Source of the DNA: an uncultured Neisseriaceae bacterium
Lineage (GTDB): Bacteria > Pseudomonadota > Gammaproteobacteria > Burkholderiales > UBA11063
DNA: 58,990 nt
NCBI GenBank assembly: GCA_937872505.1
Contig: CALMTA010000148.1
Coordinates: forward strand, 1 to 58,990
Reading direction: 5' to 3'
Shown: positions 1-9,300 of the stretch, one piece after another
How positions within the stretch are numbered: the stretch's first letter is position 1
Layout of the letters: every line of letters starts with the position of its first letter
Notes under the pieces: generated by a model
What the model saw: the letters and a program-made list of their open reading frames with translations, nothing else
The model's database searches: none
What the model was told of the DNA's origin: nothing
Program-made: the position numbers and the translations under genes

Positions 1-1
1 T

Positions 2-250
2 TTTGATGCGGGTTATTCAGATTTAACAACAGCAGATATTACTGACAGTGTCTCTTGGATTGGATTAGGTTTTAGAAACTGCGCTATAACTTTAGACACT
101 GATGTAAATGCAATACTTGCACATTTAGTATCTATTGGATTTACAGGAAGCTTAGATATTATGGGGGGTACAAATGCTGCTCCAACAGGTCAAGGAATTT
201 TAGATGTAGCTACTTTAATAGGAAATGGTGCATCAGTAATAACAAATTAA
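2..250 (+). CDS. C-terminal end of a tail-fibre-like protein with leucine-rich-type repeats (5' end outside window)
   Basis: The frame is open from the window edge to TAA at 248-250 and gives 82 residues with no start, so this is the end of a longer gene. The tail contains a SLDIMGGTNAAPTGQG segment followed by an ILDVATLIGNGASVITN-like strand-turn-strand pattern. I associate this GGTNAAPT-type repeat with leucine-rich, beta-solenoid ends of fibre or adhesin proteins in Bacteroidota phages. An earlier ILAHLVSIGF stretch fits the same repeat period. It lies 9 bp before the next gene on the same strand, at the head of a run of surface-exposed structural genes, so a receptor-binding or fibre role is inferred. 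The reading frame is certain; the function is moderately supported. Confidence 0.6.
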   Translation, partial: FDAGYSDLTTADITDSVSWIGLGFRNCAITLDTDVNAILAHLVSIGFTGSLDIMGGTNAAPTGQGILDVATLIGNGASVITN

Positions 251-259
251 ACATAAAAT

Positions 260-727
260 ATGAAATACTTACTTTTATCTAACGGCGTTTATCAAGAGAT
301 TGAACTTCCAGAAATAGTGTCACCTGTAAGAGGTAATGCAACAACTTCACGAGAACTTTCAGTAGAAGCTTCTGATGTTATTGTTGATACAATATACAAC
401 ATTGGAATTTTACTTACAAAAGCTCTTGAAGAGGGTGGTGAAATTGTAGAGTTAGCAAAAGATGGAATTAAGGGTGTTAAAGAATGGGCACAAATTATAA
501 CGCTTATTCCAAAACTTATACCTATCTTTGTATTGTTACAAGAAGTTATTGAAAACGCACCTGAATTTTACGAACAGTTTAAGAATGTAACTCCTGAACA
601 GTTGTCAGAGTGCAAACAAGCATTTGCTCAGTCGTTTGATATTCCAAATGATAAAATTGAACACACAGTTGAACAATCTTTAGCTATAGTTTTAAGTATT
701 TTATCACTTGTACAATCTTTAAAATAA
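260..727 (+). CDS. Small helical phage protein of unknown function
   Basis: A 155-residue protein starts at ATG 260 behind an A-rich leader with no Shine-Dalgarno. It is predominantly helical. Residues about 76-97 form a hydrophobic segment with paired prolines (LIPKLIPIFVLLQEVI), followed by a polar region with NVTPEQLSECKQAFAQSFDIP and an amphipathic C-terminal helix. I recall similar small proteins next to tail-fibre genes in Bacteroidota phages but cannot attach a function. The hydrophobic segment could be a membrane helix, or could simply pack in a helical bundle. Its stop overlaps the next start as TAATG, so it is translationally coupled to the tiny gene that follows. Confidence 0.75.
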   Translation: MKYLLLSNGVYQEIELPEIVSPVRGNATTSRELSVEASDVIVDTIYNIGILLTKALEEGGEIVELAKDGIKGVKEWAQIITLIPKLIPIFVLLQEVIENAPEFYEQFKNVTPEQLSECKQAFAQSFDIPNDKIEHTVEQSLAIVLSILSLVQSLK

Positions 728-807
728 TGTGTAGCTGCTCTTTAAAACCAAAAAATAAAAAAACTACAAGAACAGTAGTTACAGTAAAACCTAAAACTAT
801 CAAGTAA
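727..807 (+). CDS. 26-residue Cys/Lys-rich peptide, translationally coupled on both sides
   Basis: ATG at 727-729 shares its A with the TAA of the upstream gene (TAATG), and its own TAA at 805-807 shares its last A with the ATG of the next gene (TAATG again). The peptide begins MCSCSLKPKNKK and continues basic and Thr/Val-rich. The double stop-start overlap fills an otherwise empty gap between two genes exactly in register, which argues for a real gene rather than chance. The N-terminal Cys-x-Cys resembles the MACxC starts of nearby tail-cluster proteins. Function is unknown; it may be a minor virion component or a coupling peptide. Confidence 0.6.
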   Translation: MCSCSLKPKNKKTTRTVVTVKPKTIK

Positions 808-1322
808 TGGCTTGTAATTGTGTAAAAGACTTTGGGTATATTATCACAGCAGATACATGTAAGAGATTATTGTATCAGGATGTAAGTGTCTGGATGGAAA
901 TGCCTGAAGAGTACACTATTACCATAACTACACCAACAAACATAGAGGCTACTATTACAGTAGCCTCTACTGGTGTTACTATTATAAATAGTATTTTGTT
1001 AGGAATTTCAACAGAAGAAGTAAATTTACCCCCAGGAGTTTATTGTATTAGATACACAAAATGTAATGGGGATGTAGTTTACAAAGACTATTTAAACCTA
1101 TGTGTTTATGAATGTGAGCTGGCTAACTTATTAGCTAATGTAGATATGACAAAATGTAATTCTGACTTGTTAGAAGAGCTTGAAAATTATAGACTGTTAA
1201 AATATCTTTTAGAGGGAGCAAAAGCAAAATTTGAGTGTGATTGGTGTAGTGTACAAGAATTAAAAACTCTTCTGCTCACCATAAAGGAAAAACTAAAAGG
1301 TTTAAACTGTAACTGCAAATGA
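807..1322 (+). CDS. Cysteine-rich small tail-cluster protein (MACNC start)
   Basis: This 171-residue protein begins MACNC and has about 16 cysteines. Residues about 35-100 look beta-rich and Ig-like (EYTITITTPTNIEATITVAS, then PPGVYCIRYTKCNGD). The C-terminal 65 residues are helical and end in a CNCK motif. The pattern of a beta domain followed by a Cys-bearing helical tail suggests a disulfide- or metal-stabilised extracellular virion part. The gene starts inside the preceding stop (TAATG), and its TGA overlaps the next ATG (ATGA), so it belongs to a tightly coupled set. I do not recognise a named family. A minor tail or fibre-associated role is inferred from context only. Confidence 0.75.
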   Translation: MACNCVKDFGYIITADTCKRLLYQDVSVWMEMPEEYTITITTPTNIEATITVASTGVTIINSILLGISTEEVNLPPGVYCIRYTKCNGDVVYKDYLNLCVYECELANLLANVDMTKCNSDLLEELENYRLLKYLLEGAKAKFECDWCSVQELKTLLLTIKEKLKGLNCNCK

Positions 1323-1897
1323 ACAAACTTTTAGCAAATGCCTATTGCAAATTAGGCAATATGGCTATAGCTGAAAATCTAAAATTATCTTACGGAATTT
1401 CTTGTAATACAGGAGGTTTAGAAGAGTATTTAGACTTGTTTATTTGGGCTTACAACAACAGTTGTGTTCAAGAAACACAAGATTGTAGTGGTGGTAATAA
1501 GTGTAATATAGAAAATATACTTGGTAAACTTACAAAATACTGTAAAGATTGTAGACCAAAATTTTACCAAGAAAATAGAATAGAGAAAAATGAAGATTAT
1601 ACTGAATGGTATGAAAGTCAAGAATACTTAGACTGTTTAAATGTAGAACTTGAACAGAATGGGTATATAGAGCCAATGATAGATTTGTGTAAGAATTTGA
1701 ATATAACTATAACAACAGAAGCTTTTTGTAAAGCCATTGTTACAGCTATAGCGGCAAGCAAAATAGATTGTTTTATGACTACATCCATAGATGTTATAAA
1801 TGCGTGTAATTTAGTTATTACACAACTTACAGCTGAAAAAAAATGTAATCCTACTGATGTAGCGACTATATCAAGAGGGTTTTCTAACTTAACATAA
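1319..1897 (+). CDS. Helical, cysteine-containing tail-cluster protein of unknown function
   Basis: A 192-residue mostly helical protein coupled to its upstream neighbour by a 4-bp ATGA overlap. It contains a cysteine cluster around residues 50-80 (CVQETQDCSGGNKCNIEN, then KYCKDC) and further cysteines towards the C-terminus. There is no signal peptide and no recognisable enzymatic motif. The short motif EYTEWYESQEYLDC-like region near residues 90-105 is aromatic and acidic. Its genomic position between two Cys-rich structural proteins makes a virion or assembly role likely, but nothing in the sequence proves it. The next gene starts 13 bp downstream after an A-rich spacer. Confidence 0.7.
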   Translation: MNKLLANAYCKLGNMAIAENLKLSYGISCNTGGLEEYLDLFIWAYNNSCVQETQDCSGGNKCNIENILGKLTKYCKDCRPKFYQENRIEKNEDYTEWYESQEYLDCLNVELEQNGYIEPMIDLCKNLNITITTEAFCKAIVTAIAASKIDCFMTTSIDVINACNLVITQLTAEKKCNPTDVATISRGFSNLT

Positions 1898-1910
1898 ATA
1901 AATCAACAAT

Positions 1911-4643
1911 ATGGCTTGTGGATGTGGAACATACTCGGTGACAACAACCCACCCATGTAATATAACAGCAGAAGTTTGTTATGACCATTATATAGATATA
2001 GTGCCTTTTGGTACAGCTACTTCTATTATACAACAACCTGTAAATGGTACTGCTACTATATTACCTAATGGTAAGATAAGGTATCAACATAATGGTGAAA
2101 ATTATAACGGTGACCCTTTTCAATATGCGTTTGATTATGGAAATGGTTCTGGTCGATGTATTATAGGAATAAAAGTACTTGCAGGGGCACCTCAAAATAC
2201 AACAGTTATTACTTTAACTGCTGATGGTACTTGTGATGTAGGAACTCCTACATTTGAATGGCTTATACCAGAATGTGCTACTTTACACCCTGACAGTGAT
2301 ATAAATGACCAAACTGTACAAGTAATAGTACCAAACTATGACCCTGAAAATCCAACTGCATGTTGTGAAATTAGGGTTAATGTTTGTTGTGATTATTGCA
2401 ACAATTGCTGTAAATGCGATAAGTACTTATGGTGTCCTCCACAATGTTCTAATGAATGTGGAGAAGAACCTGATTGTAATTGTACAGGAGATTGTCAACT
2501 TTACAATCCTGAGACAGGAAACTGTGATGGGTGTCCTACTTCACATATCTGTTGTGAAGAGGAGGGAGGTCAAGTATGTAAAGAGTGTTGTAGTACAGAA
2601 GATTGTCCAACAAATCAAGAATGTCTTGCAGGAACTTGCGGATGTCCTCCAGGCTATATAGAATTGCCTTCAGGATATTGCTGTCCTTTATTAGAAGAAA
2701 CAGCATGTATATACTGTAATTCTGTAGGAGAAGTTATAAATAATGTGCCCACTTGTCCTCCTGGGCAGGTTGCTGATGCTGAAACATGTACTTGTGTATG
2801 TGAAGTAGGTCTTTGTTTAGAGGATGATGAATGTGTAAGTTGTCCTCCTTGTGTTCCTGGTATTACTCCAACGTCTATTATGACAAACAACGGGTTTGCC
2901 CCTTATTTGGGTGAATGTCCTGTTTGTTCTACGTGTGTAATCTGTGAAGGGGAAGAGTGTGAGCATACATATATTTGTACAGAAACTGATTGTTCTTTAA
3001 TAACTTTCAGCTGTAATGGTATGGTTATTCCAGGAGTTAGAAATGCTAATCCTTATGATAACTATGACAACCTATGTACACAAACAACTACAGTTTGTAG
3101 TCCATCAAGTCCTTGTTGCTGCAAACCTGATTATATTACAGCAATAAAGTATTACTGTTCTCAAGGTGAATGTTTTACAGCTTATGGCAACTGTCCTTTT
3201 GGACAGACTTGTTATGATACAGAGATGGAGTGTAATTCCACTTGTGGAGAATTACCTTGTAATCCATCTATCTTTTTAGATTATAGATGTAATCCTGATA
3301 GAGCAGTAATAAGCTATTACAATGTTCCTATTGATGGTGAATGTGTTTTAGCATTGCGTTATAGAATAAGCTCAATGTCTCCTTGGATATTGTTAGCTTC
3401 TTATGACCTTACAACAGCTTCTGGTAGTATAACTAATACAGCAGTTGACGCTTTTATAGCTGGATGGGAACTTCAAGCTATATTATCTTGTAGAGATTGT
3501 CCTTCTGTTACCTCAACTGCAACAGTTCTTGACTGCGAACAGGTTGTATTTTCTTACAATTGTGTAAGTAATACTTGTTTAGAAGTTGAAGGAAACGGTG
3601 GTCAATATGCAGACATACTTGATTGCCAAGATGTCTGTGGAAACAGCTCTTTATGTCCTGAGTTCTTTTTAAGTATAGATTGTGTAGAAGATAGTGGAGT
3701 TGTAAGTGTAAGTTATCAAAATGCTGAAGATTGTGTCATTACACTAACAAGTCCTGAACACGAAGAGTTTCTTGTAGAGGTTACTTTGACAGCAGATTCA
3801 GGAACAGTTACTGAACCTCTTGTAGGATTTGTATCTGGTGACACTGTAATACTGACAAAAGATTGTCCTAATAATGGGTGTATAGAGATTGAAGTTATAC
3901 AACAAGTTGAATTTGAAGGTTGTGGTGAGCCTGGTGATGAGTGTTTTGAAAGTTCTCAAGAACTTGACTGTGAACTTGTTTGGACTATAACTGTAAACAG
4001 CACTCAATCAACTACAGTAAATCTATATAAAAAAGAAGAGCCCTCTCAAACAGTATGGGAGCTTATTGAAACAGTAGTTATAGCCCCTGGGGAATCTATT
4101 CTAACATTAGATGTATCTGAATTACCTTCTGGAACTCAACTCTATTACTTCATAGATGGGGGTTTAAACTGTGAAGATGTTACAGGAAGTACAGTACTTG
4201 TACCTGTTTGTACAGATGGTCCTCCTATATCTGAAGGTAATTGTACTTGGAGTTTAGACGCAGAATGTGCTTTAGTTCCAGGACTTGCTCAAGCAACATA
4301 TACTATTACAGTTGTTGGAAATGTTATGCTTCAAGCTCCTTTTACAGTTTATAGTTCTCCTTGCAGTCCTCCAACTCAAACTATAACAATATTTGACTTT
4401 GCAGGTGAACAGACATTTACTGACACAATTGATTGTACAGGAACTCCTATAACAATATACGTTACTGATAGAAACGATTGTACAAGAGTAATAACACTGT
4501 CTGAATGTACAGGAGAAATTATGAACCTTTGTGACTTTGTTGAGGGTTCAGGAAGTATAGATGGAGGAACACCAGAAGGACCTCAAGATAGACATTATTA
4601 TTTACCTAACATTCCTAACGGAAACACAACTGATTTAGAATAA
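1911..4643 (+). CDS. Very cysteine-rich multidomain tail/fibre protein with EGF-like array and Ig-like domains
   Basis: A 910-residue protein beginning MACGCG. Residues about 35-95 match the bacterial cadherin/Ig-like pattern of tandem adhesins (PVNGTATILPNGKIRYQHN followed by NGDPFQYAFDYGNG). Residues 151-314 (2361-2852) hold about 37 cysteines in 164 residues with EGF/WAP-like spacing, for example CSTEDCPTNQECLAGTCGCP followed by PGYIEL. The remainder is a series of beta-sandwich modules, each with Cys pairs. It sits between small Cys-rich proteins and a secreted-type protease, and is followed 1 bp later by the next start. No enzyme motif was seen. A role as a long disulfide-rich fibre or adhesin contacting the host surface is inferred. 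The cysteines might instead bind metal. Confidence 0.8.
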   Translation: MACGCGTYSVTTTHPCNITAEVCYDHYIDIVPFGTATSIIQQPVNGTATILPNGKIRYQHNGENYNGDPFQYAFDYGNGSGRCIIGIKVLAGAPQNTTVITLTADGTCDVGTPTFEWLIPECATLHPDSDINDQTVQVIVPNYDPENPTACCEIRVNVCCDYCNNCCKCDKYLWCPPQCSNECGEEPDCNCTGDCQLYNPETGNCDGCPTSHICCEEEGGQVCKECCSTEDCPTNQECLAGTCGCPPGYIELPSGYCCPLLEETACIYCNSVGEVINNVPTCPPGQVADAETCTCVCEVGLCLEDDECVSCPPCVPGITPTSIMTNNGFAPYLGECPVCSTCVICEGEECEHTYICTETDCSLITFSCNGMVIPGVRNANPYDNYDNLCTQTTTVCSPSSPCCCKPDYITAIKYYCSQGECFTAYGNCPFGQTCYDTEMECNSTCGELPCNPSIFLDYRCNPDRAVISYYNVPIDGECVLALRYRISSMSPWILLASYDLTTASGSITNTAVDAFIAGWELQAILSCRDCPSVTSTATVLDCEQVVFSYNCVSNTCLEVEGNGGQYADILDCQDVCGNSSLCPEFFLSIDCVEDSGVVSVSYQNAEDCVITLTSPEHEEFLVEVTLTADSGTVTEPLVGFVSGDTVILTKDCPNNGCIEIEVIQQVEFEGCGEPGDECFESSQELDCELVWTITVNSTQSTTVNLYKKEEPSQTVWELIETVVIAPGESILTLDVSELPSGTQLYYFIDGGLNCEDVTGSTVLVPVCTDGPPISEGNCTWSLDAECALVPGLAQATYTITVVGNVMLQAPFTVYSSPCSPPTQTITIFDFAGEQTFTDTIDCTGTPITIYVTDRNDCTRVITLSECTGEIMNLCDFVEGSGSIDGGTPEGPQDRHYYLPNIPNGNTTDLE

Positions 4644-4644
4644 T

Positions 4645-6333
4645 ATGGACATATTAGATTCAAGCTTATTAACAGCTTACAATGACTTAATAGGTTTACC
4701 TAACGTTGTTGGAGTAGATTTTGGAAGAAAAATTGTAGGTGGTTTATTGACTGAAACCCCTGCCATTATTGTAAGGGTATCAAAGAAAGATAAAACCTTG
4801 GCTGAAGAAGACCAAATACCTACAGAGATGTTTGGTATAGCTACAGATGTTGTAGAAGCCAAACTACAAGTGGCATCTGCATTTACTATAAATGAAGATT
4901 ATATTTTTATAGGCTCTGTTGGTACTTTAGGCTCTGGTGACCTTTGTTATGATAAAGATAACAACCCTGTTTCTTGTGGTGGTGCTTCTTTTCCTAACAT
5001 TGTTCAAAGACAGATACAGTTATATGATGATGTTGGAAGCGATAATCATAATGGTAGAATTGTGTTAGGTGGTATGTCTGCAATAGGTGTAAGTAGTATT
5101 TTACCTGGAAATCCATGTAATAATATGTGCACTTTGTCAATGGCAGTTAAAGATAATGTTGATGGTAAGCTTGTTTTACTTGGTAATCAGCACTGTGTAG
5201 AAAGTGCTCACCCTTATTCAAGAAAAGACAGGTTCCTAAATTTTCCATCTGACTATGCTTCACATATCACTAAACAAAATACAAGGTTTAATAAAGACGA
5301 AATGCCTCCTGAGATATGGAATACAGTTAAACTTGTAAATCCTACAAACAGTCTTTGCTCAACAAGTTTATGTTATGATGAGCAAATACCTTGTCAATAC
5401 AACGATTTAACAGGCTATAAAGTCATTGGTAGCTTTAAAGCCTCGGTTTTTATGCCAAGAAATGTTGAAGATAGTAATGCTTACAATGAAACTCCACATT
5501 TAGCTATCATAACAGCCCCTCCAGGAAGTCCTTTAGTTCCCTCTGGTACTTACAATTTATCTTGTTGGGGTATTACTGCTGGGTTTTTTCATTTATCAGA
5601 AGGAACCTGTTCTAATGGATTAACTTGTTTACAAAGAGAATATATAAACAACACCCCAGGCTACATAGTAAATATAAGTGGTGAAAGTTTTACAAAAGTT
5701 CCTGCATGTGGTGGTGCAGATGCAGCTATATGGACAGTACCTTCTCCTGCAACTCCAGGAACTACTCCTGTTATTCCTTTACCTGGAGTAGTTGATTTAG
5801 GTGATGGTCCTTTTGAGTGGGTAACTAAAGCTGAACTTCAAGCTTTATTGAGTGCACCAGGTGCTTTAAAAGCTTATAAAACAGGAGCAAGAAGAGGCAC
5901 ATTTACAGACTTACAGAATGTAGAGATTTTGTCAATGTCTTATGACATGTTTGCAAGTGTTGACGAATTTACAACAACACCTTCAGGAGGAGCTTATGTA
6001 CAACATGTTTATCCTATGGGCGGCGTTATTCACTGTAAAGTCTTATCTGGAACTCCAAATATAGTTGCTCAAGGCGGTGATAGTGGTTCTCCTGTGTTTG
6101 TAGATGCTGGTGGACAACTTAAACTTATTGGTTTATTAAGTTGGGGTAATAACTTTGGAGATATATTTGTATCTCCTATATGGTTAATTGCTGAAAGATT
6201 AAACATATCTCCTTGGTTGGAAGATACTGACTTAGCAGTCTTAAATGAAAGTATTACTAATGTAGAAATTGCAGGACGTGATTTTACTGTAAGTAATGCA
6301 ACATCTCATCCTATAACACATTTTAACGACTAA
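4645..6333 (+). CDS. Trypsin-fold serine protease (Nal1-like/bacterial chymotrypsin-like), tail-associated
   Basis: This 562-residue protein has an N-terminal segment LPNVVGVDFGRKIVGG followed by PAIIVRVSKK and a TDVVEA end, a lead-in I associate with bacterial Nal1-like trypsin-fold proteases. A plausible triad is visible: His183 in GNQHC, Asp359 in GGADAAIW, and Ser480 in the hallmark GGDSGSPV. A beta-strand GLLSWG follows the serine, as expected for the substrate-binding wall. The order His-Asp-Ser and the spacing fit the fold, although inserts make it longer than simple trypsins. It is embedded among fibre genes with 1-4 bp spacing. It could cleave fibre precursors or digest host surface or matrix proteins; the sequence does not distinguish these. 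No signal peptide is present, consistent with virion incorporation. Confidence 0.8.
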   Translation: MDILDSSLLTAYNDLIGLPNVVGVDFGRKIVGGLLTETPAIIVRVSKKDKTLAEEDQIPTEMFGIATDVVEAKLQVASAFTINEDYIFIGSVGTLGSGDLCYDKDNNPVSCGGASFPNIVQRQIQLYDDVGSDNHNGRIVLGGMSAIGVSSILPGNPCNNMCTLSMAVKDNVDGKLVLLGNQHCVESAHPYSRKDRFLNFPSDYASHITKQNTRFNKDEMPPEIWNTVKLVNPTNSLCSTSLCYDEQIPCQYNDLTGYKVIGSFKASVFMPRNVEDSNAYNETPHLAIITAPPGSPLVPSGTYNLSCWGITAGFFHLSEGTCSNGLTCLQREYINNTPGYIVNISGESFTKVPACGGADAAIWTVPSPATPGTTPVIPLPGVVDLGDGPFEWVTKAELQALLSAPGALKAYKTGARRGTFTDLQNVEILSMSYDMFASVDEFTTTPSGGAYVQHVYPMGGVIHCKVLSGTPNIVAQGGDSGSPVFVDAGGQLKLIGLLSWGNNFGDIFVSPIWLIAERLNISPWLEDTDLAVLNESITNVEIAGRDFTVSNATSHPITHFND

Positions 6334-6337
6334 TATA

Positions 6338-9300
6338 ATGATAACTAAAGTTTTAGAAGCGCATATAGAAGGGCAAATAGGTTATACCTATGAGTGGGTA
6401 GTAACACAAGTAGAAAACTGTGGAGATTTCATAGTTGGGCAGGTCCTTGGTTCAGGAACAATGATTGCTGATGAAGAAGATATTGAACTAACAATAGAGC
6501 ATGAAGAATTTTGTGTTTCTCTTACTGTTCAGTTAATCATAAAATCAGGGGAAGCTCAATGTGGGCTTATTTATTTTGATGTTATAGGATTGACTGTAGG
6601 TCTTAATTCACATTGGGAATGTGTTAGTAGTGTAGAATCTGGTCCACAGTGTCAACAAGTTGAAGGATTAGCTGTACTTCCATCACACTATGATAGTGAA
6701 GAGGCATGTCAAGAATGTGTTGAATGTGCTTGTAGTGGAGATGACAGTGAAACACCTTGCAGTGAATTTACTTTTGGTGGAACATATACTTGTCCATTAA
6801 ATCCTGGAGATACAGGTGCAATAACAATAATGATGACGGGTGGTCCAAGTTCATTTAACCCTGTTACTTTAGTATCTATATTTGTATCTGCACCTATAAG
6901 TCAACTACATGTTCCTCCTGGTGGTGGTTTTTCATTCACTGAAGTTGGACAAACTTATACTTTCCTTATTACTTTACCGTCAGGTACATATAATGTTACA
7001 CCACAACTTGCTTTTGGTGAAGATTGTACAATAACAAGTACTCCTATTACAAGTAACTGTGTTACTGGACCTCCCCCGCCTCCTGGTGGCGGTACTGGAC
7101 CATCAGATTTTGTCTGTTGTCAAGGTATCAATGAAGCTTCAGCAGGTACAGGAGTTGGAAATGTAGGTTTACTTAACTGCTATGTCTTAGATTTTGGGTC
7201 TAATATTGACCCATTAACCCAAGACCTTATCTTTGATTTTGGAGCAAATACAGTTGCAGATAAGCTTGAAGTTTATAAAGGGGTTGTTTCTTGTGAAGAT
7301 GTATATTCAGATACTGTTGACCCCTTACTTCTTGTTGGTGCTACTCCTTATGTTGGTAATATAGCCCACTGTTTAAATGCAGAAAGTAATTTTGTTCCAG
7401 CTGTTGGTTCTAAAACAGAGGTTAGAAATGATATTTTAAATGGAGTTTTACAACAAACAGGAGTTTATGGTGTTGGAAATCCTCCTGATTTCTACAATCA
7501 ACTTAACACTTCAAGCTTTGTAAGTCCTGAATTTGCTGATGATTTGATGGGTAATTGCGACACACACTCTGGTTCAGGAAATACCTATTACCCCACTCCT
7601 GGTTGTGGTGGTCCAAGACAAGGTAAAGCAAGGTTAATTATTCCTGCTGGAACTTATGGAAATATTGATAATAAAGTTACCATTGTAGTACATAATAACG
7701 GAACTCCAAGTCCTTACCGAAGGTGTAATACAAATAATATAACAGCGTGGAAGCTTTGGGTACATTGTCCTGAATGTCCTACTTGTGAAGTAGATTTTGA
7801 ATTGGGAGGTTCTTGTACAGATGCAGGTGAAGGAAGTATTGTTGCAAATATATTAGAGCCGTTTACTGGACCTGTAACTTTGAAGCTTACTCCAAACAGT
7901 CCTTTATCTTTACAGTACCCAACACCACTTCCTTTATATGTTTATTTAGACGCTAATACTACTTACTATCAGTTAAGTACAAGTATAACAGGGGATTATT
8001 TATATACAGAGTTACTTCCTGCATTATCTGCAAGTGACCAACTAACGTTTTTATATACTTCAGGATACAATCTTGTAGATATGAAAAATGATAGTTGGAC
8101 AGTAGAGCTTACTGACAGTGATGATTGTACTGTATCTAAAACAATAGTATTAAGTTGTGAATGTTTAGGTTACTTTGAAACAAGAACTGCAAGTATTTGT
8201 ACACCTACAGCATTAAGTACTACTGTAGAACTATTTGATAGTTCTTGTGCTTTAACTGCTGACAGTTTACAATACACTATTACACCTGATGCTCCTTGGA
8301 TAACAGTAACAGTGAATGGTTCTGATGTTGTAATAACAAGTAATGATACCCCTGTTGTTGGTACCTACGAAATACTTTTACAAAATACATGTCCTTCAGG
8401 TGAGTGTACAGTTGATAATGAAGGCAATGAAGTCATCATAAATGTATATGAATTTGATTGTGCAGTTGGTAGTGTTATAACTCCTACTACATGTGGAAAT
8501 TCAAACGGTGAAATAGTAGTTACTTTATGTCCTGGTGCAACTATATCTTGGACTGATATTATTAGCACTTCGCTAACAAGAACAGGATTAGCTGCTGGAA
8601 ATTATACTGCTTTAGTTACAGATGGTAATTGTACAGAACCTGTATCTTTTGAGGTTCCTGATAGCTCTACTTTGGATTTAGCAACTCCTGATTATACTGT
8701 AGCTTGTAAGGAAACAGATGCAATTTCTGTAGAATTAACAGTTTCAGGTGGAACTGCTCCATATACACTTACTTTGTTCAGATATGTAGGCGGTTCTTGG
8801 GGAGTTGCAAGATATACTTCTGTTGGATATGTTTCTGGCACATCTATTCCTTTCGCCTCTGTTACAGGAGGACTACCTGCTGGTAGCTATAAATTTAGAA
8901 TTGTAGATGATGCAGGGTGTATAAAAGAAGTTCAATTTGCCATTACTGCTACTGCTGTACCTCCTGTACAATTTCTTACAAATCCTTCTTATTGTGAAGA
9001 GGCTAATGGAGAGATACTATTCTTGTCTTCGGGTCTTGTGCCAGGAACTCACATTGTTAGGTTCTTTAACGCTGCTGGTGTTGATTGTGCAGACTTCTTA
9101 GATTTACCAAGCTCATTAATTCCTTGGGAAGGAAGTTCAAGTTATTCTATAACGGGACTTTTAGCAGGAACTTACAGTTTATGTGTGATGAATAATTTCA
9201 CAAACTGTTGTGATTGTAAAGATGTAACAGTAGCTAATGTAGGGGATAGTCCAGATGTACCTTCTACAACAGATATAAATGCTTGTGTTGGGAGTATTGT

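Noticed and set aside
2338-2661. 107-residue + strand frame within the Cys-rich protein gene
   Set aside because: It lies wholly inside a well-supported gene in another frame and gives a Val/Ile-rich product from shifted Cys codons, with no independent support.
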